Positions 9,230-18,764 of a stretch of 64,000 nt of DNA are shown piece after piece. The stretch comes from Dickeya chrysanthemi NCPPB 402 (lineage in GTDB: Bacteria > Pseudomonadota > Gammaproteobacteria > Enterobacterales > Enterobacteriaceae). The stretch's first letter is position 1, and every line of letters starts with the position of its first letter. Location: the NCBI RefSeq assembly GCF_000406105.1, contig NZ_CM001974.1:567685-631684 (forward strand), in the 5' to 3' direction. The notes under the pieces are model-generated. The model made no database searches. It had not been told where the DNA came from and worked only from the letters and a program-made list of their open reading frames with translations. The translations under genes and the position numbers were made by a program.

Positions 9230-10567
9230 ATGGCTGGTGAACAGCATCGTCGATTGAATCGACACGATTATCAAACCCTTTCTTTGGCGGCGTTGGGCGG
9301 CGCGCTGGAGTTTTACGACTTCATCATCTTCGTCTTTTTTGCCGCTGTTATCGGCGATCTCTTTTTTCCAACTGACATTCCCGAGTGGTTGAGACAGGTA
9401 CAGACCTTTGGCATCTTTGCCGCCGGTTATCTGGCCCGTCCGTTGGGCGGTATCGTAATGGCGCACTTCGGCGATCGGGTTGGCCGCAAGAAAATGTTTA
9501 GCCTGAGTATTTTGCTGATGGCCTTGCCTACGCTGGGAATGGGGATGTTGCCGACGTACGCTTCCATCGGCATCGCCGCGCCATTGCTGTTGTTGCTGAT
9601 GCGGGTGCTGCAGGGGGCGGCGATTGGGGGGGAAGTGCCGGGAGCTTGGGTATTCGTCGCGGAACATGTTCCTCGTTCACGTATCGGTATCGCCTGCGGT
9701 ACGCTGACCGCCGGCCTGACGCTCGGCATCCTGTTTGGTTCGATGATTGCTACGTTGCTCAATACCCTGTTGCTGCCTGCACAAATCTCTGCCGGTGGCT
9801 GGCGCATCCCATTCTTTATCGGGGGGATTTTCGGGCTGATTGCGTTGTATCTGCGTCGCTGGTTACAGGAAACGCCGATTTTTCGCGAGATGCAGGCACG
9901 CAAGGCGCTGGCTGCCGAATTGCCGCTTAAGACCATCGTATTTCGTCATAAAAAAGCGGTGCTGGTCAGCATGTTGTTGACCTGGATTCTGTCTGCCGGG
10001 ATCGTGGTGGTGATCCTGATGGCGCCGGTGTATTTGCAGAAGTTGCACGGCATCCCGGCGGCGTTGACATTACAGGCCAACAGTCTGGCCACGGTGACCT
10101 TGATGGTCGGCTGCATTCTTGCCGGGCTGGCGGCGGATCGCCTTGGCGTCGGCCGTACCTTTGTCATCGGTAGCCTATTGTTTGCCATAACGAGTTGGTT
10201 CTTTTATTCCTATGCCGCGCAGAGTCATTACTTGCTGTTTATCAGTTATGCGCTGGCGGGATTGGGCGTCGGTGTGGTCGGTGCCGTGCCTTACGTGATG
10301 GTGCGGGTGTTTCCGGCGGCGGTGCGTTTCTCTGGTATCTCTTTCTCGTACAACATGGCGTACGCTATTTTTGGCGGCATGACGCCTATTTTCGTCACGT
10401 TACTGATGAAATTAACGCCGCTGGCTCCTGCGTTCTATGTGCTGGCGCTGTGTTCATTAGGGCTGGTGCTGGGGATTTATCTGCAAAGTCACACCTATCG
10501 CGAAGTAGAAGCGAAGGCGGAGGAAGTAGAAGCGAAGGCGGAGATGGTATCCCCTGCGAGTGTATAG
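9230..10567 (+). CDS. MHS-type major facilitator transporter
   Basis: A 445-residue, 12-helix permease. The N-terminus (GGALEFYDFIIF), the loop motif GDRVGRKKMF and ARPLGGIVMAHFGD place it in the metabolite:H+ symporter branch of the MFS (the ProP/ShiA/KgtP type). Substrates in that group are organic acids, betaines or shikimate; which one applies cannot be read from sequence. The C-terminal tail contains a perfect 21-bp tandem duplication (10502-10522 and 10523-10543), giving EVEAKAE twice. A terminator follows directly. Not present at this place in E. coli. Confidence 0.85.
   Translation: MAGEQHRRLNRHDYQTLSLAALGGALEFYDFIIFVFFAAVIGDLFFPTDIPEWLRQVQTFGIFAAGYLARPLGGIVMAHFGDRVGRKKMFSLSILLMALPTLGMGMLPTYASIGIAAPLLLLLMRVLQGAAIGGEVPGAWVFVAEHVPRSRIGIACGTLTAGLTLGILFGSMIATLLNTLLLPAQISAGGWRIPFFIGGIFGLIALYLRRWLQETPIFREMQARKALAAELPLKTIVFRHKKAVLVSMLLTWILSAGIVVVILMAPVYLQKLHGIPAALTLQANSLATVTLMVGCILAGLAADRLGVGRTFVIGSLLFAITSWFFYSYAAQSHYLLFISYALAGLGVGVVGAVPYVMVRVFPAAVRFSGISFSYNMAYAIFGGMTPIFVTLLMKLTPLAPAFYVLALCSLGLVLGIYLQSHTYREVEAKAEEVEAKAEMVSPASV
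10502..10543 (+). repeat. 21-bp perfect tandem duplication in transporter tail
   Basis: Two identical 21-bp units in a row encode the heptad EVEAKAE twice in the cytoplasmic C-terminal tail of the MHS transporter. The repeat keeps the frame. Confidence 0.95.
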
Positions 10568-10591
10568 GCGTGATGGGGGCGTGATGTAACA

Positions 10592-10627
10592 AAAAAAGAG
10601 AGGCACGAAAAAGCGCCTCTCTTTTTT
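10592..10627. terminator. Bidirectional terminator, transporter / satP
   Basis: Stem AAAAAAGAGAGGC (10592-10604) with GCCTCTCTTTTTT (10615-10627) and an A-rich loop. T and A runs on both flanks allow termination of both converging genes. Confidence 0.92.
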
Positions 10628-10655
10628 ATGTCATGGCGTTAGCCGTGTTTGTCCG

Positions 10656-11228
10656 TCAGTGTGCGCCGCGTGCGCCAATCGGCAGTACGGTGCGGCCATA
10701 CTGTTCGTTAAGCACTTCAGCCATCGCCAGGTAGATGGCGCTGGCGCCGCAGATGATGCCTTCGTAACCGGCGAAGGTCAGCAGCGCGTGGTTACCCGTG
10801 ATGTTACCGATCGCCAGCAGGGCGAACAGTACGGTCAGGCTGGCGAAAACAAACTGCAGTGCGCGGTTGGCGCCCAGCGTGCCGAAGAACATGAACAGGG
10901 TGAAGATGCCCCACAGTGCCAGGAATACCCCCAGGAACTGTGCATCAGCGGCTTCCGCCAGGCCCATTTTCGGCAGCATGATGATAGCGACCAGCGTCAG
11001 CCAGAATGCGCCGTAGGAGGTAAAGGCGGTGACGCCGAAGGTATTGCCTTTTTTATATTCCAGCAGGCCGGCCAGGATCTGGGCGATACCGCCGTAGAAA
11101 ATGCCCATGCTCAGAATAATAGAAGTCAGTGGAAAAAAGCCTGCGTTGTGCAGGTTTAACAAAATGGTGGTCATCCCGAAGCCCATCAGCCCCAGTGGGC
11201 CCGGGTTCGCCAACGTTTTAACGTGCAT
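10656..11228 (-). CDS. satP: Acetate/succinate:H+ symporter SatP
   Basis: Member of the GPR1/FUN34/YaaH family with 190 residues and six predicted membrane helices. The family signature near the N-terminus ([14 protein letters not shown]) and the segment [19 protein letters not shown] are intact. The E. coli protein carries acetate and succinate, and this close homologue should do the same. Converges on the MHS transporter and diverges from dnaK. Confidence 0.94.
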   Translation of the reverse strand: MHVKTLANPGPLGLMGFGMTTILLNLHNAGFFPLTSIILSMGIFYGGIAQILAGLLEYKKGNTFGVTAFTSYGAFWLTLVAIIMLPKMGLAEAADAQFLGVFLALWGIFTLFMFFGTLGANRALQFVFASLTVLFALLAIGNITGNHALLTFAGYEGIICGASAIYLAMAEVLNEQYGRTVLPIGARGAH

Positions 11229-11283
11229 ACATCCTCTGCAATAACAAAATGGTCAATGTGTTGTTGTGTCTCAAGGGTTGCCC

Positions 11284-11319
11284 GGCGGACGCGCCTCTGA
11301 GATGAACGGCGCGTCGCCG
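11284..11319. other. GC-rich inverted repeat upstream of satP
   Basis: GACGCGCC (11288-11295) pairs with GGCGCGTC (11308-11315) around a 12-base spacer. The pairing extends further outward if one bulged base is allowed. It lies 60-90 bp upstream of satP, so it could be a leader hairpin or an operator. No function is known to me. Confidence 0.4.
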
Positions 11320-11455
11320 TTACCCGCTACCAGGCTGGGTGAATCCCTTTTCTGTGGCGAGCGCGGCATCATAACGGGCGGCAATGGGCGATACAACCAG
11401 ATAGGTTGCGAATAATTTGATCAAAAACCGGGAAGATGCAGTTTTTTTGGTTAGT

Positions 11456-11487
11456 CCCCCTTGATGCCGGGATTGTCGTCCCCATCT
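11456..11487 (+). promoter_or_regulatory. Sigma-32 heat-shock promoter of dnaKJ
   Basis: CCCCTTGATG ending at 11466 and CCCCATCT at 11480-11487 are separated by 13 bases. They match the sigma-32 elements CTTGAA and CCCCATnT, and they resemble the E. coli dnaK P1 promoter very closely. It sits about 125 bp before dnaK, leaving a long leader. The rest of the 384-bp gap shows only the satP-side inverted repeat. Confidence 0.9.
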
Positions 11488-11612
11488 TAGAGTCATCAAA
11501 GCGGTTTGACTGAAAAAATAACGACGATTTTGGAGTGTTGAAAAGCAGCATTTCGCCCGCATAGTAGGTTAAACCACCACACCGAATATGACTTTTAAGT
11601 GGAGATGTTTAG

Positions 11613-13523
11613 ATGGGTAAGATTATTGGTATCGACTTGGGTACAACCAACTCTTGTGTAGCGATTATGGACGGTACGCAGGTCAAAGTACTGGAAAACA
11701 GCGAAGGTGATCGCACCACGCCTTCCATTATTGCTTATACGCAAGATGGTGAAACTCTGGTTGGCCAACCGGCTAAACGTCAGGCGGTGACTAACCCGAA
11801 AAATACGCTGTTTGCTATCAAGCGTTTGATTGGTCGTCGTTTCCAGGATGAAGAAGTACAGCGCGACACCAATATCATGCCGTACAGAATTATTCCGGCC
11901 GACAACGGTGACGCCTGGGTCGAAGTGAAAGACCAGAAACTGGCTCCGCCGCAGATTTCCGCTGAAGTGCTGAAAAAAATGAAAAAAACAGCGGAAGATT
12001 ATCTGGGTGAAACCATTACCGAAGCGGTAATCACCGTACCGGCTTACTTCAACGATGCCCAGCGTCAGGCGACCAAAGATGCCGGTCGTATCGCGGGTCT
12101 GGAAGTGAAGCGTATCATCAACGAACCAACGGCGGCGGCGCTGGCTTACGGCCTGGACAAAGGCGTTGGTAACCGCACTATCGCCGTGTACGACCTCGGC
12201 GGCGGTACGTTCGATATCTCCATCATCGAAATCGATGATGTGGACGGTGAAAAAACGTTTGAAGTGCTGGCGACCAACGGTGATACCCACCTGGGTGGGG
12301 AAGACTTCGACAGCCGCATGATCAACTATCTGGTTGACGAATTCAAAAAAGAGCAGGGTTTTGACCTGCGCAACGATCCGCTGGCGATGCAGCGTCTGAA
12401 AGAGGCGGCGGAAAAAGCGAAGATTGAACTGTCTTCCGCTCAGCAGACCGACGTTAACCTGCCGTACATCACGGCGGACGCGACTGGTCCGAAACACCTG
12501 AATATCAAGGTGACCCGCGCCAAACTGGAATCGCTGGTTGAAGATCTGGTAACCCGTTCGCTGGAGCCGCTGAAGGTAGCGCTGCAGGATGCCGGCCTGT
12601 CCGTGTCCGAAATCCATGACGTGATTCTGGTCGGCGGTCAAACGCGTATGCCGTTGGTTCAGAAGAAAGTCGCTGATTTCTTTGGTAAAGAACCGCGTAA
12701 AGACGTGAACCCGGACGAAGCTGTGGCAGTCGGTGCTGCGGTGCAGGGCGGTGTGTTGGCCGGTGATGTGAAAGACGTGCTGCTGCTGGACGTAACGCCG
12801 TTGTCTCTGGGTATCGAAACCATGGGCGGCGTGATGACTCCGCTGATTACCAAGAACACCACCATCCCGACCAAACACAGTCAGGTGTTCTCGACGGCGG
12901 AAGATAACCAGTCTGCGGTCACCATCCACGTATTGCAGGGCGAGCGTAAACGCGCTCACGACAACAAATCGCTGGGCCAGTTCAACCTGGACGGCATCCA
13001 GCCGGCGCCGCGCGGTATGCCGCAGATCGAAGTCACCTTTGACATCGATGCCGACGGTATTCTGCATGTGTCCGCTAAAGACAAAAACAGCGGTCGTGAG
13101 CAGAAGATCACCATCAAAGCCTCTTCCGGCCTGAACGAGGAAGAAATTCAGAAGATGGTGCGCGATGCTGAAGCCAACGCCGAAGCGGATCGTAAATTTG
13201 AAGAACTGGTACAGGCACGCAACCAGGGGGATCACCTGCTGCACAGCACCCGTAAGCAACTGGAAGAAACCGGTGACAAGCTGGCTGCCGCTGACAAGAC
13301 CGCTATCGAAGATGCACTGAAAGCGCTGGAAACCGCGCTGAAGGGCGAAGATAAAGCGGACATCGACGCGAAAATCCAGAAGCTGGCGGAAGTCTCTACC
13401 AAATTGCTGGAAGCGGCTCAGCAGCAACAGGCTCAGGCCGGTGCTGCCGGCGCCGACAATGCCGCCCGTCAGGATGATGATGTCGTTGACGCTGAATTCG
13501 AAGAAGTCAAAGACAAGAAATAA
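11613..13523 (+). CDS. dnaK: Hsp70 chaperone DnaK
   Basis: ATP-driven chaperone of 636 residues. The actin-like ATPase domain starts with [12 protein letters not shown] and includes [27 protein letters not shown] ([13 protein letters not shown]) and [11 protein letters not shown]. The substrate-binding beta domain ([13 protein letters not shown], about 393) and helical lid follow. The C-terminus ends in a [16 protein letters not shown] tail, close to E. coli. With dnaJ downstream and GrpE elsewhere it refolds proteins and binds sigma-32 to damp its own synthesis. GGAG precedes the ATG. Confidence 0.98.
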   Translation: MGKIIGIDLGTTNSCVAIMDGTQVKVLENSEGDRTTPSIIAYTQDGETLVGQPAKRQAVTNPKNTLFAIKRLIGRRFQDEEVQRDTNIMPYRIIPADNGDAWVEVKDQKLAPPQISAEVLKKMKKTAEDYLGETITEAVITVPAYFNDAQRQATKDAGRIAGLEVKRIINEPTAAALAYGLDKGVGNRTIAVYDLGGGTFDISIIEIDDVDGEKTFEVLATNGDTHLGGEDFDSRMINYLVDEFKKEQGFDLRNDPLAMQRLKEAAEKAKIELSSAQQTDVNLPYITADATGPKHLNIKVTRAKLESLVEDLVTRSLEPLKVALQDAGLSVSEIHDVILVGGQTRMPLVQKKVADFFGKEPRKDVNPDEAVAVGAAVQGGVLAGDVKDVLLLDVTPLSLGIETMGGVMTPLITKNTTIPTKHSQVFSTAEDNQSAVTIHVLQGERKRAHDNKSLGQFNLDGIQPAPRGMPQIEVTFDIDADGILHVSAKDKNSGREQKITIKASSGLNEEEIQKMVRDAEANAEADRKFEELVQARNQGDHLLHSTRKQLEETGDKLAAADKTAIEDALKALETALKGEDKADIDAKIQKLAEVSTKLLEAAQQQQAQAGAAGADNAARQDDDVVDAEFEEVKDKK

Positions 13524-13525
13524 TC

Positions 13526-13606
13526 GCCCTTAAGCGGGCGCAGTAGCGGTAGCTCATACTGTTGCTGGCAACCAGCACGGGCGTCGGGGAAACTCTGCGC
13601 CCGTGC
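13526..13606 (+). other. dnaK-dnaJ spacer with two hairpins
   Basis: The 110-bp spacer carries CGCCC/GGGCG (13526-13541) and a strong 9-bp stem GCACGGGCG (13575-13583) with CGCCCGTGC (13598-13606). Neither has a T tract, so readthrough into dnaJ is likely. E. coli has a small RNA (tpke11) in this spacer. This could be the counterpart, but only position and structure support it. Confidence 0.4.
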
Positions 13607-13633
13607 ACGCATGTTGAGGGCAGGAAAAAAAGA

Positions 13634-14767
13634 ATGGCGAAGCAAGACTACTACGAGATTCTGGGTGTTGCGAAAGGCGCTGATGAACGCGACATCAAAA
13701 AGGCTTATAAACGGCTGGCGATGAAATATCACCCGGACCGCAATCCCGGTGATAAAGAGGCGGAAGCCAAATTCAAGGAAGTCAAAGAAGCCTATGAGAT
13801 TTTGACCGATGCTCAGAAACGCGCCGCCTACGATCAGTATGGACATGCCGCGTTTGAGCAGGGTGGCATGGGCGGCGGCGGTGCCGGTGGTTTCGGCGGC
13901 GCTGATTTCGGGGATATTTTCGGCGATGTGTTTGGCGACATCTTTGGCGGCGGCCGCCGTCAACGTGCCAGCCGCGGCTCTGATTTACGCTATACCATGG
14001 AGCTGACGCTGGAAGAGGCGGTACGCGGCGTCACCAAAGAGATCCGTATCCCGACGTTGCAGGAGTGCGATGTTTGTCATGGCAGCGGTGCCAAACCCGG
14101 CAGCAATGCGGTGACCTGCCCGACGTGCCACGGCAATGGACAGGTACAGATGCGCCAGGGGTTCTTCACGGTGCAGCAGACGTGTCCGCATTGTCATGGT
14201 CGCGGCAAAATCATCAAAGATCCTTGCACCAAATGCCACGGCCACGGGCGTGTTGAGAAAAGTAAAACGCTGTCGGTCAAGATCCCTGCCGGCGTAGATA
14301 CCGGCGATCGTATTCGTCTGGCCGGCGAAGGCGAAGTGGGAGAGTTTGGCGCTCCGGCGGGTGATTTGTATGTACAGGTTCAGGTGCGTGAGCATCCGAT
14401 CTTCCAGCGTGAAGACAATAACCTCTACTGCGAAGTACCGATCAACTTTGCCATGGCGGCGTTGGGCGGAGAAATTGAAGTGCCGACGCTGGATGGCCGG
14501 GTCATGCTGAAAGTGCCGCCGGAAACACAAACCGGCAAGCTGTTTCGTATGCGCGGTAAAGGGGTGAAGTCGGTACGCGGCGGCGTTCAGGGTGACCTGT
14601 TGTGCCGCGTTGTGGTGGAAACTCCGGTCAATCTGAACGATCGTCAGAAACAGCTGTTGCAGGAACTGCAGGAAAGCTTCGGCGGGCCGACGGGTGAAAG
14701 CAATAGCCCTCGTTCTAAAAGTTTCTTCGACGGTGTGAAGAAATTCTTTGATGACCTGACGCGCTGA
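13634..14767 (+). CDS. dnaJ: Hsp40 co-chaperone DnaJ
   Basis: Stimulates DnaK ATP hydrolysis and delivers substrates. The J domain carries HPD in [11 protein letters not shown] (about residue 33). A glycine/phenylalanine-rich stretch follows (about 75-105), then four CxxCxGxG-type zinc motifs ([32 protein letters not shown], about 144-205) and the C-terminal substrate domains. I start it at 13634 ([10 protein letters not shown], 377 residues) instead of the ATG at 13562, because the extra residues do not occur in the family. AGGAAAAAAAG lies upstream. It is cotranscribed with dnaK. Confidence 0.97.
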   Translation: MAKQDYYEILGVAKGADERDIKKAYKRLAMKYHPDRNPGDKEAEAKFKEVKEAYEILTDAQKRAAYDQYGHAAFEQGGMGGGGAGGFGGADFGDIFGDVFGDIFGGGRRQRASRGSDLRYTMELTLEEAVRGVTKEIRIPTLQECDVCHGSGAKPGSNAVTCPTCHGNGQVQMRQGFFTVQQTCPHCHGRGKIIKDPCTKCHGHGRVEKSKTLSVKIPAGVDTGDRIRLAGEGEVGEFGAPAGDLYVQVQVREHPIFQREDNNLYCEVPINFAMAALGGEIEVPTLDGRVMLKVPPETQTGKLFRMRGKGVKSVRGGVQGDLLCRVVVETPVNLNDRQKQLLQELQESFGGPTGESNSPRSKSFFDGVKKFFDDLTR

Positions 14768-14790
14768 GCCTCTGTTTAGCCAGTCTTAAT

Positions 14791-14826
14791 AAAAACCAGC
14801 CAGGTTAACTCCGGCTGGTTTTTTTA
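14791..14826 (+). terminator. dnaKJ operon terminator
   Basis: Stem AAAAACCAGCC (14791-14801) with GGCTGGTTTTT (14813-14823), followed by more T residues, 24 bp after the dnaJ stop. Confidence 0.92.
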
Positions 14827-14962
14827 CAGGCGTTTTCTGAAAGCTCGGCTTTACCGAGTATTAATCCAGTTTAAAACTGCTTTTAACGATGAGTGGTGTG
14901 GCTTAACCTTGCTTCTCATTATCAGGCAGTGATGCCTGCCGATGCAGTAAGGGAGAAAAAAC

Positions 14963-16138
14963 GTGATAAAGCTATTTCGCTATTTGACCGGCCAGGAAGC
15001 GGCTGCCGGTATGATTCTGATTATTGCAACGCTGCTGGCGCTGCTGGTCGCCAATATACCGGCGACCTTATCGTGGTATCAGTCATTTTTAGCGATGCCG
15101 GTGATAATGGGGATTGGCGCGTTGGAGATTAACAAACCGCTGCTGCTGTGGATCAATGACGGCTTGATGGCGTTGTTTTTCCTGCAAGTGGGCCTGGAAG
15201 TGAAACGCGAACTGGTGGTCGGCGCGCTGGCGAGCCGACGCCAGGCGATTCTGCCGGTGGTAGCGGCGTTCGGCGGGATGCTGGTTCCCGCGCTGTTTTT
15301 CCTGTTGTTCAATGCCACTGAAGCGGAAACCCGCTCGGGCTGGGCGATCCCTACGGCGACGGATATTGCTTTTGCGGTCGGTATTCTGGTGCTGTTGGGC
15401 AAGCGAGTGCCGACAGGATTAAAAGTGTTTCTGCTGGCGCTGGCGATTATTGATGACCTGGGCGCGATCGTCATTATTGCCTTGTTCTATACTCAGCAAC
15501 TTCACTGGATGGCGCTATCCGGAGCGCTGGCGGCGATCGTGGTGCTGGCGTACATGAATCATCAGCAGGTAATGAAAACCTCGGCTTATCTGTTAGTCGG
15601 CATGGTGTTGTGGGTGTGTATTTTGAAATCAGGTGTGCATGCCACACTGGCCGGCGTCATCGTCGGATTTTTTATTCCGTTGCGTGTTCCGTCAGGCCAT
15701 CCCTCACCTGCCGGTACACTGGAACACGGGCTGACGAGTTGGGTCGCGTTGCTGGTGATCCCGCTGTTTGCCTTCGCCAATGCCGGTATTTCGTTGCAGG
15801 GTGTCGAGGTTAGGCACTTGTTATCGCCATTAACGTTGGGCATCGCCAGCGGGTTGCTGCTGGGCAAACCGATTGGCGTCTCGTTGTTTAGCTGGCTGGT
15901 GATTCGTCTGGGGTTGGGCCGACTGCCGGCAGGCGTGGATTTTCGTCAGGTCATGGCGGTATCGGTGCTGTGCGGTATTGGGTTCACCATGTCCATCTTC
16001 ATTACGTTGCTGGCGTTTGGTGAGGTGGCCGAGCAGGATATTCTGTACGCCAAATTAGCGATTTTGCTGACGTCGCTGACCACGGCGGTGTTGGGCTACC
16101 TGACGTTGCGCTCGGTGCTGCCTGCTGCACAACGCTGA
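14963..16138 (+). CDS. nhaA: Na+/H+ antiporter NhaA
   Basis: Inner-membrane exchanger that expels one Na+ for two H+ and supports salt and alkaline tolerance. It has 391 residues and about 12 helices. The paired ion-binding aspartates are in AIIDDLGAI (Asp164-Asp165), and the structural aspartate is in TATDIAF (134). KRE after GLEV is also kept. The start is GTG, as in E. coli nhaA, preceded by GGGAGAA. The regulator gene nhaR follows after 22 bp, suggesting the usual nhaAR operon induced by sodium. Confidence 0.96.
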   Translation: MIKLFRYLTGQEAAAGMILIIATLLALLVANIPATLSWYQSFLAMPVIMGIGALEINKPLLLWINDGLMALFFLQVGLEVKRELVVGALASRRQAILPVVAAFGGMLVPALFFLLFNATEAETRSGWAIPTATDIAFAVGILVLLGKRVPTGLKVFLLALAIIDDLGAIVIIALFYTQQLHWMALSGALAAIVVLAYMNHQQVMKTSAYLLVGMVLWVCILKSGVHATLAGVIVGFFIPLRVPSGHPSPAGTLEHGLTSWVALLVIPLFAFANAGISLQGVEVRHLLSPLTLGIASGLLLGKPIGVSLFSWLVIRLGLGRLPAGVDFRQVMAVSVLCGIGFTMSIFITLLAFGEVAEQDILYAKLAILLTSLTTAVLGYLTLRSVLPAAQR

Positions 16139-16160
16139 ATGTGAATAGGGGCGCGAACCT

Positions 16161-17051
16161 ATGTCGCACATCAACTTCAATCATCTCTATTATTTCTGGC
16201 AAGTGTGCAAGACCGGTTCGGTGGCGGGCGCCGCCGAACGGCTATTTTTGACGCCGCAGACCATTACCGGGCAAATCAAGTTGCTGGAAGAGCGGCTACA
16301 GGGAACGTTGTTCAAGCGTAAAGGGCGTGGGCTGGAGCCGACGGAGTTGGGGCAGTTGGTGTTTCGCTATGCGGACAAGATGTTTGCACTGAGCCAGGAA
16401 ATGCTGGATATCGTGAATTACCGTAAGGAATCCAGCCTGCTGTTTGATGTTGGTGTGGCGGATGCGTTGTCCAAACGATTGGTGAGTCGGGTACTGGAAA
16501 CCGTAGTGAATGAACAAATGCCGATTCACCTGCGTTGCTTCGAGTCGACCCATGAAATGCTGATTGAACAGCTGAGTCAGCACAAGCTGGATATGATCCT
16601 GTCGGATTGCCCGGTGGATTCCGGCCAACAGGCGGGGTTATTTTCTCGCAAACTGGGCGAATGCGGAGTGAGTTTCTACTGCCGTCGGCCAGGCCCGGAT
16701 GTGCCTTTTCCCGCTTGTTTGTCGCAAAGCAAGTTATTGATCCCGGCTCGCCGTACCATGCTGGGCCGCAAGTTGCTCAATTGGTTTAGTGAGCAGAATC
16801 TGTTAGTGGATATCATGGGCGAGTTCGATGATGCGGCGTTGATGACTGCTTTCGGCATGAGTCACGATGCGATTTTTGTCGCGCCGTCGCTGCATGCGGA
16901 TGAAATGGCGGCGCAAGGCGAGATTATGGAAATCGGCCGCATTGATAATATTCAGGATGAGTATTACGTTATTTTCGCAGAGCGGATGATTCAGCATCCG
17001 GCGGTGCAACGCGTCTGCAACGAGGATTTCTCTTCCTTGTTTCGTGAATAG
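16161..17051 (+). CDS. nhaR: LysR-type activator NhaR
   Basis: Transcriptional activator of nhaA that responds to Na+. The 296-residue protein has an N-terminal winged helix-turn-helix ([20 protein letters not shown], about residues 18-37) and a C-terminal effector domain. The block [20 protein letters not shown] is near-identical to E. coli NhaR. Also known in E. coli to act on other genes such as the pga operon. It lies directly behind nhaA on the same strand. Confidence 0.95.
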   Translation: MSHINFNHLYYFWQVCKTGSVAGAAERLFLTPQTITGQIKLLEERLQGTLFKRKGRGLEPTELGQLVFRYADKMFALSQEMLDIVNYRKESSLLFDVGVADALSKRLVSRVLETVVNEQMPIHLRCFESTHEMLIEQLSQHKLDMILSDCPVDSGQQAGLFSRKLGECGVSFYCRRPGPDVPFPACLSQSKLLIPARRTMLGRKLLNWFSEQNLLVDIMGEFDDAALMTAFGMSHDAIFVAPSLHADEMAAQGEIMEIGRIDNIQDEYYVIFAERMIQHPAVQRVCNEDFSSLFRE

Positions 17052-17076
17052 CGCGTTTTTGCTGGGGGGCGGGTAC

Positions 17077-17104
17077 AAAAAAACCGGCCTGAGCCGGTTT
17101 CTTT
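17077..17104. terminator. Bidirectional terminator nhaR / rpsT
   Basis: AAACCGGC (17081-17088), loop CTGA, GCCGGTTT (17093-17100), with an A run before and a T-rich stretch after. It lies between the convergent nhaR and rpsT genes. Confidence 0.88.
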
Positions 17105-17127
17105 AGCGATTCATCACGTAAACGTGA

Positions 17128-17391
17128 TTACTGCATCGCGTTGATCTGCGCAGTCAGATTGGATTTATGACGAGCAGCTTTGTTTTTGTGGATCAGACCT
17201 TTGCTGGCCTGACGGTCCACGATCGGTTGCATGTCATTAAATGCTTTCTGCGCAGCTTCTTTATCGCCGGTGGCGATGGCCGCATACACTTTCTTGATGA
17301 AAGTACGCATCATGGAGCGACGGCTTGCATTGTGCTTGCGGCGCTTCTCAGACTGTACGGCGCGTTTCTTAGCTGATTTGATATTAGCCAA
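17128..17391 (-). CDS. rpsT: 30S ribosomal protein S20
   Basis: Basic 87-residue protein ([18 protein letters not shown]) that binds 16S rRNA early in 30S assembly. The start codon is TTG at 17391, preceded on its strand by GGGAGTTGGACC. A UUG start with almost the same leader is known in E. coli, where it is needed for autogenous control by excess S20. Diverges from ribF. Confidence 0.97.
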   Translation of the reverse strand: MANIKSAKKRAVQSEKRRKHNASRRSMMRTFIKKVYAAIATGDKEAAQKAFNDMQPIVDRQASKGLIHKNKAARHKSNLTAQINAMQ

Positions 17392-17788
17392 GGTCCAACT
17401 CCCAAATATATTCTATCGAGGACAATTCAAAGGCCGAGGAATATGCCCTTTTAGCCTTCTTTTGTCAATGGATTTGTGCAAATAAGCGCCGTTTGTACGC
17501 CAGCGCTTGGTACGTTGTGATGGCGCGGGATTTTAGCAGCTTAAGCGTCGGGAATACAGCCTTTCGCGTCATTAATTCGCCCTTTGCCGCTGTTGTTGCG
17601 TCAAGCGTTTGATTACGGGTTAAAAGCCGTGCGCCCGGCGATACGCCGGATTTTTGCGTACATGAAAAATTCTCATTGCCGCAAGGCGGTGAAATCCGCC
17701 GGAGCGGCAATAAAAGGCATGAATCGCGGGTTAACCTTGTTCGCTGTACAAGGTATAATCCGCCGATTTCCACTGTTTTGAGCCAGTT
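17392..17788. other. rpsT-ribF divergent region with yaaY-like frame
   Basis: A 397-bp divergent promoter region. A 65-codon frame at 17584-17781 (+) ends in LTLFAVQGIIRRFPLF, which resembles the C-terminus of E. coli YaaY as I remember it. The rest of the frame does not resemble it. The shared part coincides with the ribF promoter and leader, so conservation may reflect regulatory DNA. I do not call a gene here. Confidence 0.5.
17731..17759 (+). promoter_or_regulatory. Probable sigma-70 promoter of ribF operon
   Basis: TTAACC (17731-17736) and a perfect TATAAT (17754-17759) with 17-bp spacing, 30 bp before ribF. The surrounding bases are close to the E. coli ribF promoter region. Confidence 0.7.
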
Positions 17789-18730
17789 ATGCAGCTAATA
17801 CGCGGTATACACAATCTTCAGGCCTGCCATTACGGCTGTGTGCTAACAATTGGTAACTTTGACGGTGTCCACCGCGGGCATCAGGCACTGCTCGAACGCC
17901 TGAAGCAAGAGGGGCAGGCGCGTGGGTTGCCGGTGATGGTGATGATTTTCGAACCTCAGCCGCTGGAATTGTTTGCCTCGGAGAAAGCGCCGGCGCGTCT
18001 GACCCGGCTGCGCGATAAGGTGAAATATCTGGCGCAGGCCGGCGTGGATTATCTGTTGTGTGTGACCTTTGACGCCGGCTTTGCCACTAACCATGCCAAT
18101 ACCTTTATTTCCAGCCTGCTGGTAGAGAAGCTGGGGGTGAAGTTTTTGGTGGTGGGCGATGACTTCCGCTTCGGGGCTGGCCGCGAGGGGGATTTCCTGT
18201 TATTACAGAAAGCGGGTGCCGAGCAGAATTTCGAGGTGATCAGCACCGCTACATTCTGCAGCAGCGGTAAGCGCGTGAGCAGTACCGCTGTACGCGAGGC
18301 GTTGGCGCAGGACAGTCTGACGCTGGCGCAGGAGCTGTTAGGGCATCCATTCAGCATTTCTGGTCGGGTGGTGCATGGTAATGAGCTGGGGCGCACCATC
18401 GGTTTTCCAACGGCTAATTTGCCGCTAAAACGTCAGGTATCGCCGGTCAGCGGCGTGTATGCGGTCCAGGTGTATGGGCTGGGCGAGACGCCATTGCCCG
18501 GTGTCGCCAATATCGGCACGCGTCCTACCGTAACGGGCGATAAACGCCAGCAACTGGAAGTACATTTACTGGATGTCACGCTGGATCTGTATGGTCGACA
18601 TATAGATGTGGTGATGTGTAAAAAATTACGTAGTGAGCAGCGGTTTGCTTCGCTGGATGCGCTGAAGCAGCAAATCGCCAACGATGTGGTGGCCGCCCGT
18701 GAGTTCTTTGGGTTGAAGGCACCGGTTTAA
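17789..18730 (+). CDS. ribF: Bifunctional riboflavin kinase / FAD synthetase
   Basis: Makes FMN from riboflavin and then FAD from FMN. The N-terminal nucleotidyltransferase half shows [11 protein letters not shown] (residues 22-32) and the SSTAVREAL motif around 170. The C-terminal flavokinase half shows [11 protein letters not shown] (about 201-211). The protein has 313 residues, as in E. coli. It is the first gene of a rightward unit with ileS, lspA, fkpB and ispH that ends at the terminator near 23550. Confidence 0.96.
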   Translation: MQLIRGIHNLQACHYGCVLTIGNFDGVHRGHQALLERLKQEGQARGLPVMVMIFEPQPLELFASEKAPARLTRLRDKVKYLAQAGVDYLLCVTFDAGFATNHANTFISSLLVEKLGVKFLVVGDDFRFGAGREGDFLLLQKAGAEQNFEVISTATFCSSGKRVSSTAVREALAQDSLTLAQELLGHPFSISGRVVHGNELGRTIGFPTANLPLKRQVSPVSGVYAVQVYGLGETPLPGVANIGTRPTVTGDKRQQLEVHLLDVTLDLYGRHIDVVMCKKLRSEQRFASLDALKQQIANDVVAAREFFGLKAPV

Positions 18731-18764
18731 TTTTTCTCTAGCCGAAAACGAAATCGAGAAGCGA

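Noticed and set aside
11595..13427. 610-codon open frame antisense to dnaK
   Set aside because: Long antisense frames are common opposite strongly biased dnaK codons; no domain or ribosome site supports it.
17465..17773. 102-codon minus-strand frame between rpsT and ribF
   Set aside because: Overlaps the promoters of both divergent genes, has no plausible ribosome site and resembles no protein.
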